Positions 1 through 11,702 of a stretch of 64,000 nt of DNA are shown here, piece after piece. Numbering within the stretch: position 1 is the stretch's first letter; each line of letters opens with the position of its first letter. The stretch lies in the NCBI GenBank assembly GCA_026545765.1, contig CM048840.1:27222765-27286764 (forward strand), in the 5' to 3' direction. The notes below the pieces were generated by a model that did no database searches, was not told the origin of the DNA, and saw only the letters and a list, made by a program, of their open reading frames with translations. The position numbers and the translations under genes are program-made. The DNA comes from Plantago major. Its lineage: Eukaryota; Streptophyta; Magnoliopsida; Lamiales; Plantaginaceae.

Positions 1-1458
1 GGTCACTTGGAAGATTGACTCGTTTGTGTGTTATTATATGTCGTAGTCTCAGTCTAGTTGTCTTTAATTTGTTTGTTTGCTCGGGGACGAGCAAAGGTTC
101 GGTTTGGGGATTTTGATGAGACAATATTCTAATTGGTCCTTTTTAGCGGTCTTTGTGAGTCTTTGTCTTTAGTTTTGTAGTCTTTTAAGTTCGTTTTTAC
201 GCTTTGGTGTTTTGTTTATATTTTGTAGAAATCTATGTCTTTTGAGCCGAATGAGAACAAGTTGTTTAGCATGGCTCGCCGCGGCGAGATTTTACGAGCT
301 TGCAACTGGGAATTGAGAGAAGGCTCGCCGTGGCGAGGAAATCAGTCCGCCGCGGCGAGATTTAGCGAGTGATCATCTTCTGAGATTTAAGAAGACTCGC
401 CGCGGCGAAGGAATTGGTCCGCCGCGGTGAGATTTTGCGAATGGAGCCTCTGTTTTGAAGATTGAAGCTCGCCACGGCGAGATTATGCAAAGGTTATATA
501 TATTGTAATAAAGAAGGCTCGCCGCGGCGAGATTTTGCTATTGGCTCCCCTGTTTTGAAGGAAGACGCTCGCCGCGGCGAGATTTTGCGAACTGGTTATA
601 TAATCGATTAAGAAGGCTCGCCGCGGCGAGAGACGCAAAATCAACGTTTTGTTTTCCTTATTAGATTAGAATTTTGATTATTTTCTTTCATACTTCTTTT
701 AACCTAGTTTTGAGAAAAAACTCTAAGATACACACATTGACATTGAGACATCTTTGGAGCTTGGTTATTCGTTGATTTTACTCATCAGGATTATTGGTAT
801 TGATTTCTCCATTGCTTTGTTCTTTACAATTCGTTCTTTATCTTATCGATTGAATTGTATGTTATTGCGTGTGAGTTTTTCATCTATGTTTCACATGATT
901 ATTACCATGAATCCTTGCATGCAATCATCAATTATGAGTAGCTAAACACCTTTGAATACAGTAGTATGTGAAGATTATGCATATTCGTTCTAGGGTTTAT
1001 CAAAGCACTCATATAGGTTAGTCTCGTATAAAATCTTCGTAAAAACCTTCAATTCGATAAGTCCGTATTAAATTCTCTAAATTGTTCATGTTTAAGGATC
1101 GTGAATTGACGACTCATGATTTCTCCAGTATAATATTTTCTAAGAACAATTGGTTGAATCGGATTGATTGACGATCGTACAACGACCGTGTGACAAATAT
1201 GAGTGTTATCCCTAGTTCGAATTAGCATAATTGGATCTTGCTACTGTATTCATCCTTCTCTCATTGTTAATCATAATCTTAGCTTTAGTTAAACTAGTTA
1301 GAAGTACAACCAAGCCATCAACTAAACTGTTACTCACAAGTATCTGTTTACTCTCACTGCTACGTAGCTTAATTAATTCCTTAGCAAACAACTCTGTGGT
1401 TTAGCTTTGTCTGTCTACAACAACTGCTTACTACTTGGTTTTCTCAGTATTAATTTGA
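1..1458 (+). mobile_element. LTR remnant, probably Ty3/gypsy (Tat/Ogre-like)
   Basis: No coding region is seen. The segment starts with text common in LTRs and flanks of plant Tat/Ogre-like gypsy elements (a GCTCGGGGACGAGCAAAG motif near 80, then TTTGGGGATTTTGATGA). It continues through an array of short GC palindromes (275-630) into unique-looking AT-rich sequence that ends near GTATTAATTTGAGCACA. No polyprotein, primer-binding site or second LTR lies in the window, so it is a solo LTR or the cut end of an element extending to the left. The family assignment rests on recalled motifs and is tentative; both edges are approximate. Confidence 0.45.
275..631. repeat. Array of CTCGCCGCGGCGAG palindromes
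   Basis: About nine copies of the perfect 14-bp palindrome CTCGCCGCGGCGAG or one- to two-base variants (e.g. CTCGCCGTGGCGAG, CTCGCCACGGCGAG) occur between about 275 and 631. They are spaced 15-75 bp apart and most are followed by ATTTTGCGA or a close relative. The GC-only cores stand out sharply from AT-rich surroundings. They sit inside the LTR-like remnant. Confidence 0.85.
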
Positions 1459-1464
1459 GCACAT

Positions 1465-1745
1465 CAGTGGTGGCGGAAGGGAGGTGGTGGCCGGTGGCAG
1501 TTTGGTGGTGGGAGGAAGGTGGTGGTGGTGGTGGTTGGAAGGGTGGTGGTGGAAGGAGAGAAGGGGGGAGTTGTGTGGAGGCTGAGAAAGGGGAAAACAG
1601 TATTTATGGTTTCGGTTAGGTTTTAGCGACGGATAAACCTATCCGTTGCTAAATTTTCTTTTTTTTTTTGGTTTTTTTTCGGTCAACGAATTAGAGACGG
1701 ATAGATTTCCGTCACTAATCCTGCCGATTCGTCGTTAAATTTTCA
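1465..1745. mobile_element. CACTA-type terminal fragment
   Basis: A GGTGG-rich stretch (1465-1600) is followed by inverted, spaced copies of TAGCGACGGAT / ATCCGTCGCTA-like units (1624-1735). The same subterminal repeats occur in the better preserved CACTA end at 33237-33576. No CACTA terminus is visible here. The right side runs straight into half of a Stowaway-like MITE, so this is a truncated remnant. A small open frame over the GGTGG stretch is low-complexity and not treated as a gene. Confidence 0.45.
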
Positions 1746-1862
1746 TTATATAAAAAAATTGAACATTTTACATTTGTGGTTTAAGATTAATTCGTAGTCA
1801 AAGTTGGAAAAATTTGACCGCAAAAAGTCAAAGCGTGAAGCTTGATCCGGGACGGAGGAAGT
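1737..1862. mobile_element. Half of a Stowaway-like MITE
   Basis: This 125-bp stretch is nearly identical to the right half of the MITE at 21684-22005, including the terminal GGGACGGAGGAAGTA. The left half is missing because it joins the CACTA remnant directly. Confidence 0.6.
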
Positions 1863-2409
1863 ACTACTTGTTATCAGTTGACTTCATTACTTTTATTAGT
1901 TGTTGGAAAATACTATTGTCATTAGTGGTATTGAGTACATTTTACTATATAAAGTAAGAGTAATTTATGGTCAAAATCAACACCGAAAATTACTGAAAAG
2001 TTAAATGTACAATGTGTTCTACGACATAGGAAAGGTTTCACATTGCAATTTAATATTAATGCGTAGGAAATGTTAAATTTTGTTGACTGCGAAAATCAAA
2101 ACATCTAAACAATTAGCTTGCATTAATTGTTTGTATTGAAATAGCATGCATTTCCTTCGGTACAGGCATTGAGAGTGCCTCTTAATTCTTCTGCCAAGTA
2201 ACTGCTTAAGAAACTATACTAGGATCTTTGGGCTTGGGGAGCTTGACTTGGTATAGAGTACGGTCAGGGTCGTCCCTTAACTTTCTTGTTAATGACAACC
2301 TAGTGATTCAGTTTTAAAGTTCTTGGGTTTTTAACTTGGCGTAGAGGGTGATCGTGACCGTCCTTTAAATTTATTGCCAAATACCAATTCAAGTAACTGA
2401 ATCTGGACC
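1863..2409. other. Intergenic, degenerate direct repeats
   Basis: No gene or RNA was recognised. From about 2225 to 2405 there are degenerate direct repeats of a phrase resembling ACTTGGCGTAGAG...GACCGTCCTTTAAA, present about three times. Their origin is unknown. Confidence 0.4.
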
Positions 2410-2886
2410 GTCATTTAAATATTTGCAAACGAGTCGAGCTTTTTTCGAGCTGTTCGAGCTCGGCTAAAAAAAAGCTCGACTCGTTCGAGCTCGAGCTTAA
2501 ATTATAGCTCGATTACATATTCGAGCCGAGCTTGAATATTGAGAAGCTCGGCTCGAAAGCTCGACGAGCTACTCGAAAAAAATTAAAATTTAATTATATA
2601 TATTTTTTATTTTTAAATTAATTTTGAAAGGTTTCGAGCTTTCGAGTCGAGCTATATTCGAACTTTGTTAGTTTTCGAGCTCGCGAGGCAAGTTAAATTC
2701 GAGCTTTTGAGTTTTAAAAAATTAATTTAAAAAAAAATGAAGCTCGCGAGCCGAGCTCGAATGTCTACATTTTCTTTCGAGCTCGAGCTCAAGTTATGCA
2801 GCTCGATCGACCTCAAGCTTTAAACGAATTTTCCTTAACGAGTAAAGCTCGGCTCGGCTCGGCTCGGCTTGTTTGCACAGCCCTAC
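2410..2886. mobile_element. GAGCTCGAGC-rich inverted-repeat element (hAT-like)
   Basis: The element has many GAGCTCGAGC/CGAGCCGAGC-type units in both orientations. Its ends form imperfect inverted repeats: TTTGCAAACGAGTCGAGC at the left and CGGCTTGTTTGCACAGCCCT at the right. There is no coding capacity. The right terminus read backwards (AGGGCTGTGCAAACAAGCC) fits hAT-type non-autonomous elements of plants, but I cannot see a clear 8-bp target duplication. A more decayed relative lies at 63010-63360. Confidence 0.5.
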
Positions 2887-3150
2887 CTTTAAAGTTATTG
2901 GGATTTTTTTTCACAAAGTCTCATGAGAGGCGGTCTCTAAATAACTTATCTAGAGACGACCAATGTTATCAATAAAACCATCCATGTTATTAATTAAAAC
3001 GTTTATATTGTTAATGAAACAAATCTTGTTGTAATATGAAAAAATACCAATGTTGAGAATATAGGTGTTTTGATTAATAACATAGATGATTTTCTTGACA
3101 ATATAGGTCCGTCTCTAAATAAATTATCTAGAGACTGGAGACAGGAGACT

Positions 3151-3272
3151 TATGCTCTATTCTCTTCAATTGCAATTTCTGAACTGAACTGAACTGAATT
3201 GTAGTATAAAATATAACTAAACATAACTGAACTGAATTGAATGAGTTTTCAGTTGAAGAGAATAGAGTATTA
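3151..3272. mobile_element. Short 'ACTGAACTGAA' foldback MITE
   Basis: It has inverted ends (GCTCTATTCTCTTCAA... and ...TTGAAGAGAATAGAG) around ACTGAACTGAA repeats. It belongs to the same family as the elements at 20998-21030 (partial), 21345-21434 and 57064-57196. It lies about 180 bp upstream of the MTOPVIB start codon, so it falls in that gene's likely promoter region. Confidence 0.6.
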
Positions 3273-3452
3273 CTCTTTTTTTTTTTTTTTTTTTCTTTTT
3301 CCATTAAATAAAGTTTAGGAGGTTGAGTAAAACACAATACCCAATTTAACTCGTTTCAATGTCGTCATCGGAACCCAACCTGTAGATGCAGCTGGATATT
3401 TGAGCGGGAAATACTCTCTCTCCCAAGCATTCTGAATTTCAATTCCTCCAAA

Positions 3453-4540
3453 ATGGCAGAAGTAAATTCCGTCGAACAGCTCTGCAACTTGGTGAGTTTC
3501 ATGATCTAATTCTTCTCTATACTGTTTCCGATTACCTAATTACCTTCTTTTATTATAGCTTGATTTTCGCAATTAGCTATTGTTTTACTGTTTCTCAAGC
3601 TTCTCGTATCATCACTAATGTGCTTCTTCATTTTCGGCTTCTTCCTGTAGTTGATTTCCTGCGCGTTTCGTAGATGCCGCTTGTTAGACGACATTTGCCG
3701 ATTATCCATTTGTCTCAAACCCTCGCCTCCTCATGTTCAATTGTCAGGTATGCGTGCCACACTTTTAATGGTTTCTGCTGCATCAATGCTGATTTATTAG
3801 GAATTTGTGTGATTCTATAAGCTGAAGTAATTTTATACGTGATTTTGTAGTATGATTTGTTATATCTATAAGAAGACAGGAAAATGGTGTGATTCTATTA
3901 GCAGTTTAGCACTGTGCCATCGTGATTTGTGATTGGATACCAGTGCTCGTTTCGAATGTCATGCTGAGGCATTACTCAGTTTTGTGGCTGCATCTGGGGA
4001 GAACTACTTTTTTCAGTACACTACCTAGTCCTGTAGATTTAACATGTGCTCGTTTGTTGTTTGCGTTGTTGGTACTTCTATCAAGCTAGTAGATAATTTG
4101 TATGGACTATTTTTGTTTTTTGAAACATATGGACTATTTTTGTTGACATGCTAGTTGGAAGCAGAGGCATGTTCTAGATATACATAATGGTAACTGTGAA
4201 AATTGTAATTGATGTGGTGTAAATGATTGAAAACACTATAAACTTGGATTAATAGGAAATTTGAAATTCTTAGTTTCCGCTTCCACAGTGTCTGACACAG
4301 GCGTTGGAAGTAATTTGGAGGAATTTCAGGATCTGAAGTACCGACATGGTTCTGTTTTGGCCTGTAAATGGGGTAAGGACTCTTCCAATGATATCAGTAT
4401 CCATAAGTTTATAGTGTTCATTGAAATAAAAAATCTCACCTGGAATAAGCCAGTGTCACACAAGGAGTTAGATCAATCTCAATGTATAGCACAATAAAAA
4501 CAATCTGACTCGTGTCAACATCTTCTACTTTCCTAAGACT

Positions 4541-4580
<40 letters not shown>

Positions 4581-7500
4581 AGAAGTGTAGGTGGAGTTCT
4601 TTGTGTTGCCACGACAAGTAAGTTCCAACCAAAACCATCAATGTGTTCACACAGATGCCATCTGTTTCTCCTTTTCTTTGTGTGCCTTAAACAAAGGATT
4701 TGTGCGGATGGGTATTTACTTGTAGTCACAGGGAATCTGCTATGCCAATCTGCCTATACCTCAGTGTATCCCCCAGAGTATACGTGTCACTAATATAGAA
4801 TGCATATGAAACCTGTAGGGAATGTCATAGACTCTTCTACTATATCATGGATTAATATTGGCTCCACTGCCTATAGTACATCTGAAAAACATATCCAATA
4901 ACTATGTTAATTTTAATAAATTCTGTACTGCTTTATATCTTACATTATTGACCACCACCTCCCAGATTAAGGCTATTTGTTATTGTGTATTCTAGTGGAA
5001 CCATTACTCTGGACATGTATTTCATGATTTTAATAGTTTACCAGTTGATTTTTTCTCTTCAGTCTAAGAAGAAATACAATCAATAAGAAGTAAGAACTGA
5101 AAAATTGGGGTCATATGAATAAAACTAGGCAAATAATTGCTTCTAACAGATACCTTGGAGGTGACACAAGATTACAAAATATAGCCGGCAGTGACTGTTG
5201 GGCTACAATGTTGATGTGTTTAATGATCACACATGTTAAAACTCAAGTACTCTGTGAGATGCATGTTGTGCCTAATATATGCCACTTAACAATTGAACAC
5301 CCCATTTTATGGTACTGAAGGCATCTCTGACACTGAGATACATCACCTAAAGTATGATTTCAAACAAGTTTCCTCAAGAAGAGTGGTGACACTACCGTCA
5401 GAAACCAAGAATGGGGCAAAATTCAGGCAATTTCGTCTATCTCTTCTACATGAATCGTCCATTGTCTGTAAATTTGCTTTATTACTGGATTTCTGAACTA
5501 GTTAGATTGATTGTGTCTCCTTTCCTAGTGGAACTGAAGTATCAGTGTTGATATGTGAACAAATTGAACACCTACTGGAGGTGATATCTGTCTTTGTTCT
5601 GAAGGTAGAATTCATCATCTATTGTTGTTTAATGATCGAGTATAGTTACTTTATATCAAAGATTATAATCGCTGGCAGAAATAATTGCTGACATTCAATT
5701 TAAATTCCTTGTATGTTTTCACAGATGCTTGTTCTAAGAGCTCCTGTAAGTTCTTTATACCTTACAACCGCTTCTGAGTTGATGAATCTTTTCAAAGTTT
5801 AATGAAATACAATACCTCAAGGTTCCTAAAAACAATATAACCATTTACATTATCTACTGACCTTTTTACCATTCTTTAAAATCTCAGAAGATTGCGGTTC
5901 AACTCTCAGTTTCTTCCAGTGGTAGTTCAGAAGCAATGCTTCAAAGTGTTATATCACACAATGCCTGCAGTGCCCTGCATATGTGTGAAGCAAACGTGGA
6001 ATACTTGAGGTTGGGACTTGAAGACTACGTGTACAAACACGGAAACAGACTCAGTGAAGCTTGTCAAACTTGCTTGTCAACTGGGTACGTATGCATGTCG
6101 ATTGTGATTTTGACAATATTATTGCAACTGTTGACTCCTGTACAATCTTCTGTTTGATTTATTGATTGGAAATATATAGGCGTTATAGGTTGAATGGAAT
6201 CAATGGATCATCCTACTACTTGATGGGCATAATCAATAGTTTGTTGAAAGATACAGTATATAACTCTTAAGCATCTTTGTTTGATTTTATCCTTCTACCA
6301 CATAATTACCAGAATGTTGTCTTGCTATTATGGTTGGCAGATGGTGAATTCACCTGCACTCTCCTATATCCGAACACAAACTCAAGTTAAGAAGAAGTCT
6401 CGCTTTCCCCAGTTTAGTTTTGGTTACTTGGGCAGTTGCTTTCTTTTTTGCCGGTATATTGTCTCATTGTGCTCTTTCAGTGGGCTCATGAACTTCATAT
6501 TGATGTTTCACACCAGGCCAATCAAGATGAACTTCAAATAATCTACTAATAAGTCTGTTTGACTCTAATACATCCATGACCGCAGAGTTATTTTGGTTAC
6601 TTTGTAGTGGTCTATGTCATTGTCATCATGATTTATCTTGAATGAATCATTGAATGCCAGGAATTCTGAAACAATAGAATGTAAGGATGCCCTATAATAT
6701 GGTTTTTAGATATTCACTTGCTCCTTGTGTTCCATTAGTCCCTTGTGATCCTTGTAAACAAAGAGTTTATATGATTCAGATTTTCGGATCTCTTTATCTT
6801 GGACAAATTTGAAGTTTTGTTTTATTTCTCAGATTTAATCTCAAAGTTGGTTCTGGAGTAGCATGTAGCTCAAGAAACCAACGAGCTGGTAGAAATATGA
6901 TGGAAGTTGTAATCATAATTAGCGATTCATCAGAGTCTGCACCATCTTCCTGCATCAGGTTGCATGGCAGAAAAACAGAGGTCTGTTCTGGTAGCTTCAG
7001 TTTTATGTCCATAACGATTATATATGACCATTTAATGTCATCTTGCAATTAAAACATGATTTTGGGATCAACCAGATACTCCTAATTCCTAAATATCACT
7101 GCAAATGATCTACATGTAACCTTGAATTAACCAAGTTTACACTGCTTATGCCTTGAGTCTCTTGACTATAGATTACGGTTAAAGTGCCAGTTCTGGCGCG
7201 CTCTGGAAAACCCATAGGCTCAGTATAACCGCTATCCGGTGAAAGAACTATTTTGCCTGTTCCTTGATCTCTAGGATATTGAAACAATCAAACAAAGTAC
7301 ACCACGTCTTATTAACGTGCCTGGTTACCCCTTGGCAACTTTGGCCTTATGCATCTGGTTTCCATATATATAGGTCTTATACTTCAGGGACTTCTCACCC
7401 TGTTCGATGTCAGAGTCATCCCTTGAAGCATTGATCAACATTGACTGGAAAAAGTATGGATTGAATCTAAAGAGCACTGGAGGTCAAGACGGTGTCATGC

Positions 7501-8225
7501 TATTAGAATGGGAAAACCTGCCACCATCAATTCACATCGACATTGTCCTCCACAGATATCACACACAATATCCTCAGAATTTGTCAATTATTGGTCATGT
7601 TCTTGGTTTCTGTTGTCATCCAGTAGCAACTTCTAGTTGTCATAGCACTTACTCGCCCATGCACAGAATTCTCGGCTGTGGTTGTGTTTCTTAACTTCCA
7701 GTCAGGTTAACAATGTCGCATTGCAGACAAAGCAGTCAGATGGATCGAACCCTCACAAGAAAAGCTGTCAAGCTTGCATTGAATGATCTGAAGGAAAAGA
7801 ATGATGGGGCACTGCTCAGTGAACGAGCAAGCAAGGTATGATAAACTAGTCCACATGGCATGCCTTGTTCCTCTCGCACCATAGACATGAATCATGCAAT
7901 GAGCTTCTCACTCTCATTCATTTTATAGGTTTGCAATTATGCACCGGACCTTGCCAAAACACTTACTGGCCTAATCTTGTCTTCGAAGGACCTGGATTTC
8001 CAAGAAGAATGCTTTTCATTACTCGGATTACATTCTCCAGAGGACGGTAGGCACACAATTGAGAAATGCATAAAGGATAGGATAATCTCTGTGATAACAG
8101 CCGATGATAGGAACTCATACAGAAGCAAAGAAGCTCAAAGTCTTTTCGCAGATGAGGCTGAACAAGAACCATACTGTGAAGAGCTTGAAGAAGGTGAGGA
8201 ATCAGTGGAATACATGGATCTATAA
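3453..8225 (+). CDS. MTOPVIB: MTOPVIB-like meiotic topoisomerase VI B subunit (multi-exon)
   Basis: In plants MTOPVIB works with SPO11-1 and SPO11-2 to make the DNA double-strand breaks that start meiotic recombination in the nucleus. Exons I can place: 3453-3491 (ATG, MAEVNSVEQLCNL), 3651-3747, 4274-4372, ~5321-~5468, 5725-5745 (possible), 5888-6084, 6180-6255, 6341-6453, 6833-6980, 7374-~7580, ~7728-7838 and 7929-8225 (stop TAA). Most join in phase with GT-AG borders; the borders of exons 4, 5 and 10/11 are uncertain. The product is about 500 residues, the usual family length. VSDTGVGSNLEEFQ in exon 3 fits the DxGxG of a GHKL ATPase fold. The segments VLYFRDFSPC...IDWKKYGL, YAPDLAKTLTGLILSS and ECFSLLGL match what I recall of plant MTOPVIB. 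The C-terminus is acidic. The gene is convergent with the next one. Confidence 0.72.
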
Positions 8226-8804
8226 AAACATTCTACTAGTATTATCATTGTTGTGACGTGCATTCTTCATTTTTGCATCTATCCTTACTCTCGGACATCA
8301 ATTAGGACTTCACTGGTAGTTCAGTATAAATGTTTGCAAAATGTCATCTAAAGCAATGAAGATGTCTGATATCATATCGACCTTCAAGCCTTTGTTATTA
8401 CAGATGTTAAATGGCTGTTACTCTACCAGAACAATTTATCCAACATGGTTACGATGAAGCTTATTTTGATCTTGAACTCCCCTCAACTCATTGCATGGTT
8501 AACGGGACAGGAGAAAAAGATCATGTAACTATAATAACATGATAAATATGTTTAGCGAATGATAATTTGAAAAGCTATCAAGCTACTCTAAAAAGAACAA
8601 CAGTCCACTTATATCCAAATATATCAATAAGCATATGGGACAACAAAACATTATATCAACTACTCCATGACAAAAGGAAATGAAGATTATAACATCATAT
8701 TCAAAACTGGCTGAAAACATAGAAAGAACGAAACTGACAAGTGCTTGGAAGCTAATTCGCGAAAAATATAGGAATTCAAATTTCTTCAACAGCTAGCTAG
8801 AAAA
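8226..8804. other. Convergent intergenic / 3' UTR region
   Basis: This is the spacer between the MTOPVIB stop and the stop of the convergent minus-strand gene. It should hold both 3' UTRs. No further gene was seen. Confidence 0.5.
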
Positions 8805-10000
8805 TCAGGATGAAGTGTCAACTTCGGCCGGGTTACGAGCTCCTTCCTTCTCCTTAACTTCACTCCCTTGACTGTGATCATACTCTAAACAAATCAAAAG
8901 AAATAAATAATCACTCACAAAATTTAGAAAGAAAAAAAGAAGGATGAACATTATGTGCCTTGCTATATAAATCGCGTACCAGGAGCATCCCCGTGCACAA
9001 TTTTATGTTGATCTTCCTTTGAAACCGCTGATTGATTTCCACCATAGATTCCACCAAACCCTTCTTCATCCGACCTTGTTGAGTATCCTACGCCAAATGA
9101 CGCCATCGGATCCCTACAAGTTCATGTTCATAGTAAATACTCCATATATCTAAGGTGGAAAGCAGGCTGGTACCTAGATGGGAACTTATGGAGAAAAGAG
9201 CCATTTGAGGTTGAAGGTAATAGGAGCAAATTTTACTTGACTTGTTACAAATCAATATACTTGTTACTGAAGTTCTAATGGTATTCAGCCAAGTTAAAAT
9301 ATTGGTAATGAAGTACAGCTGAAATAAACTTGGTGTCGTCATTTTCTGATTTGGCTAACAATTGGGAAAATTTGTCTTTCATACTAAATTTTCCCAAACA
9401 AAAATGAGTTCGTTGAAGTTATAATTATTTCTTACGTTTTGCCGTAACGGAGCTCATACATAACAAAAACTTGTATCAGAAAAGTTTCTGTATCTAAATT
9501 GCAATTAATATAGAGTTAATTGCATAAGTCAGCCAGGAGGACTCAATTGAAAGACTTGCAAAGTCAAGGATGCACGCCCAATTATCAAACAGAACGCTGG
9601 TAGAAACTATAAAAATTTCTAACTTACATATAATAATGTGCAAATAACAAAAAATTAAGACTACTACATGTAAATAAAATTAGAATAGAAAGGAGATGGA
9701 GAAGTTAAATAAGGAGTGGGATAAACAACAAATGTAAAATTTTACTCGAGAGTTAAACAATACAAGTGCAACCAACCAATGCTTTTCGGTTTGGGGAAGT
9801 TGTTGTTCTTGTTTCTGGTCCTGTTGCTTGTTGTCCATTTCGTCTGAACTACTAGTATTCTGCTTGTCGACTTGGCTTGCAAACGCCTTCGAGAACCGTA
9901 CTGATCCGGTGGCTTTTCCGGTAACCTGACTCGGTAGAGAAGAAGATGAGAAACAAGGTGGAATTATTTGTGATCTAGCTAATCTTACTGCGTTAAGCAT
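8805..10000 (-). CDS. Small, possibly mitochondrial protein of unknown function (3 exons)
   Basis: I do not recognise the function. Exon 1 is 10000-9777 (ATG), exon 2 9113-8980 and exon 3 8884-8805 (stop TGA); all borders are GT-AG and phases agree, giving 145 residues. The N-terminus MLNAVRLARSQIIPPCF followed by Ser- and basic-rich sequence, with no acidic residue for about 40 positions, looks like a mitochondrial targeting peptide. Next comes a Gln/Lys/Asp linker (DNKQQDQKQEQQ). Exon 2 gives a distinctive core, WDPMASFGVGYSTRSDEEGF then GGIYGGNQS. Exon 3 is short, charged and ends EVDTSS. In-phase splicing and the conserved-looking core argue for a real gene. Targeting is inference. Confidence 0.65.
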
Positions 10001-10419
10001 TTTATGTTTATCTCTATATATCTCTTACTACCCGAATGAGGCTCAACTTAAACATTTGTCGATGCTCTAAACTTTAGCATTTCTATATTTTATGCTCTAA
10101 ACTTAAGCATTTTTGCTGACAAATATGTCCAGCCGGAAGATTGTTGGACGCGTGGTGCTTCCATAGAGTTGCACTAGTCTCACACGGGTCCATCTTCTAT
10201 CGACACGTGTAATTGACTTTAGCTCAACTCCAAGATAAATGTAATTTTCAACGTCCCAAGTTTTATATAGAGTTTAAAAGGATCGAGAACCGTCTGCGTT
10301 TTCTTTTTATAATTCCATCCATGAGAAGTACAAAGTAAATCGAGTTTGATCTGAAGCAATATCAGAATGAATGAATGATCCACTAAGAAGTCTCTCGATC
10401 CGCACTTGAGCAAGGACGA

Positions 10420-11702
10420 AATGTGTAGAAAAAATGTATTGGTAAAGTGCAGTCAACATATCACACGTAGAGCAGTACATAAGTAATTATGTTGGATCAA
10501 AGGGTTAGGATTTCATTCCACAAGGGGACGGAGTGTTACATAATTACTCTCACTGTTAAAAGTAGAAAGTGAATACGTGATAATTGTAACAGATTATAGG
10601 TTGGATTCGAGTTTAATTTAGTTTATGATGGGTTAACAAAAGAATAAAATAAAATTGGATAAATTACATAATACATATAAAAGTTGGCGTGTAAAAAGTT
10701 ATGTTTGAAGCTTTCGGGTTCATCTAGTTAAAGCTTAGATCCAACAATTTTTTTTTGAAACGGTAAAATATATTAAAAATTTTAAGCGTTTACAGAACAT
10801 AAGAGGTGATCAAAATATAAAACTGAAAATATACATTATCTTTGCCAGAAATAGGCCTAAACCTCTCCTACTACCCGAACCAAATGCATACAAGTTGAAA
10901 CACAAAGGGCCCAGCCCAAATCTATAACAAGGGAATTTTCATGACCAGCCCAAAACCACATAACATTGAATTCCTCCACCAACAGTCTACTTCTTGTTGC
11001 AAACAAAAACAAAATCCTCCGTTTGGTCCAATCAAATTACAGAATCCTCCACCCAAATAAAGTCGATAATCTCCGTCAATTCATAAAGGAAGAGTGCACC
11101 CGTAATTGCCAACACCCCTCCACTTTATAGTCTTTATCAGAACAAGTGGCAAGTAATGTAAGGTGGGATACGGGAAACACTAACAAGACCGTCTTTCCAT
11201 ATAAGACAGGAGAAAAGTTCAATCCCAAGTAGTGAAATTTAATTGTCATTTAGGTTACCACCATTGTTTAGTATATCTAGGTTGAAACCTAGCCGAGATT
11301 GAGGGGTCGTGGACGAATCTAAAAATCTACAATTTTACCAGATTGAAAGTCATCAGATCCACAATTATATTGATTTGATGTATACTAGTAGATTGAAATT
11401 CATTTAACCTGCAAATGATTTAATAACCTTATTTCCATTTTTATCTACATGAATCAATGATATTAGATTTAAAGTAATAATATAATCAAATTAAAAATGC
11501 GTGAAGAAAGATCCGATTTATTCTTAATTTTGTTTTGATTGTACAATTATCTCTAAATTTATGAATAGGCCCAGTCCAATCACAACTTTCAACAAAACAG
11601 CACGCGTGTAAGTTACGAAACCTGTCTCTCTCTCAAGTAATTAGGCACGGCACGTGCTTAAGAAAAGAAGTGTACTGGTTTACATAAAGACTACACCTAA
11701 TG
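10420..11702. other. Intergenic, no gene seen
   Basis: AT-rich sequence with no open frame of note and no clear element ends. It may include upstream regulatory DNA of the small minus-strand gene. Confidence 0.4.

Noticed and set aside
1407..1619. Gly/Trp-rich open frame
   Set aside because: Simple GGTGG repeat in a CACTA remnant; no conserved domain.
4436..4793. Open frames on both strands over a poly-T tract
   Set aside because: They lie in an MTOPVIB intron and depend on the homopolymer.
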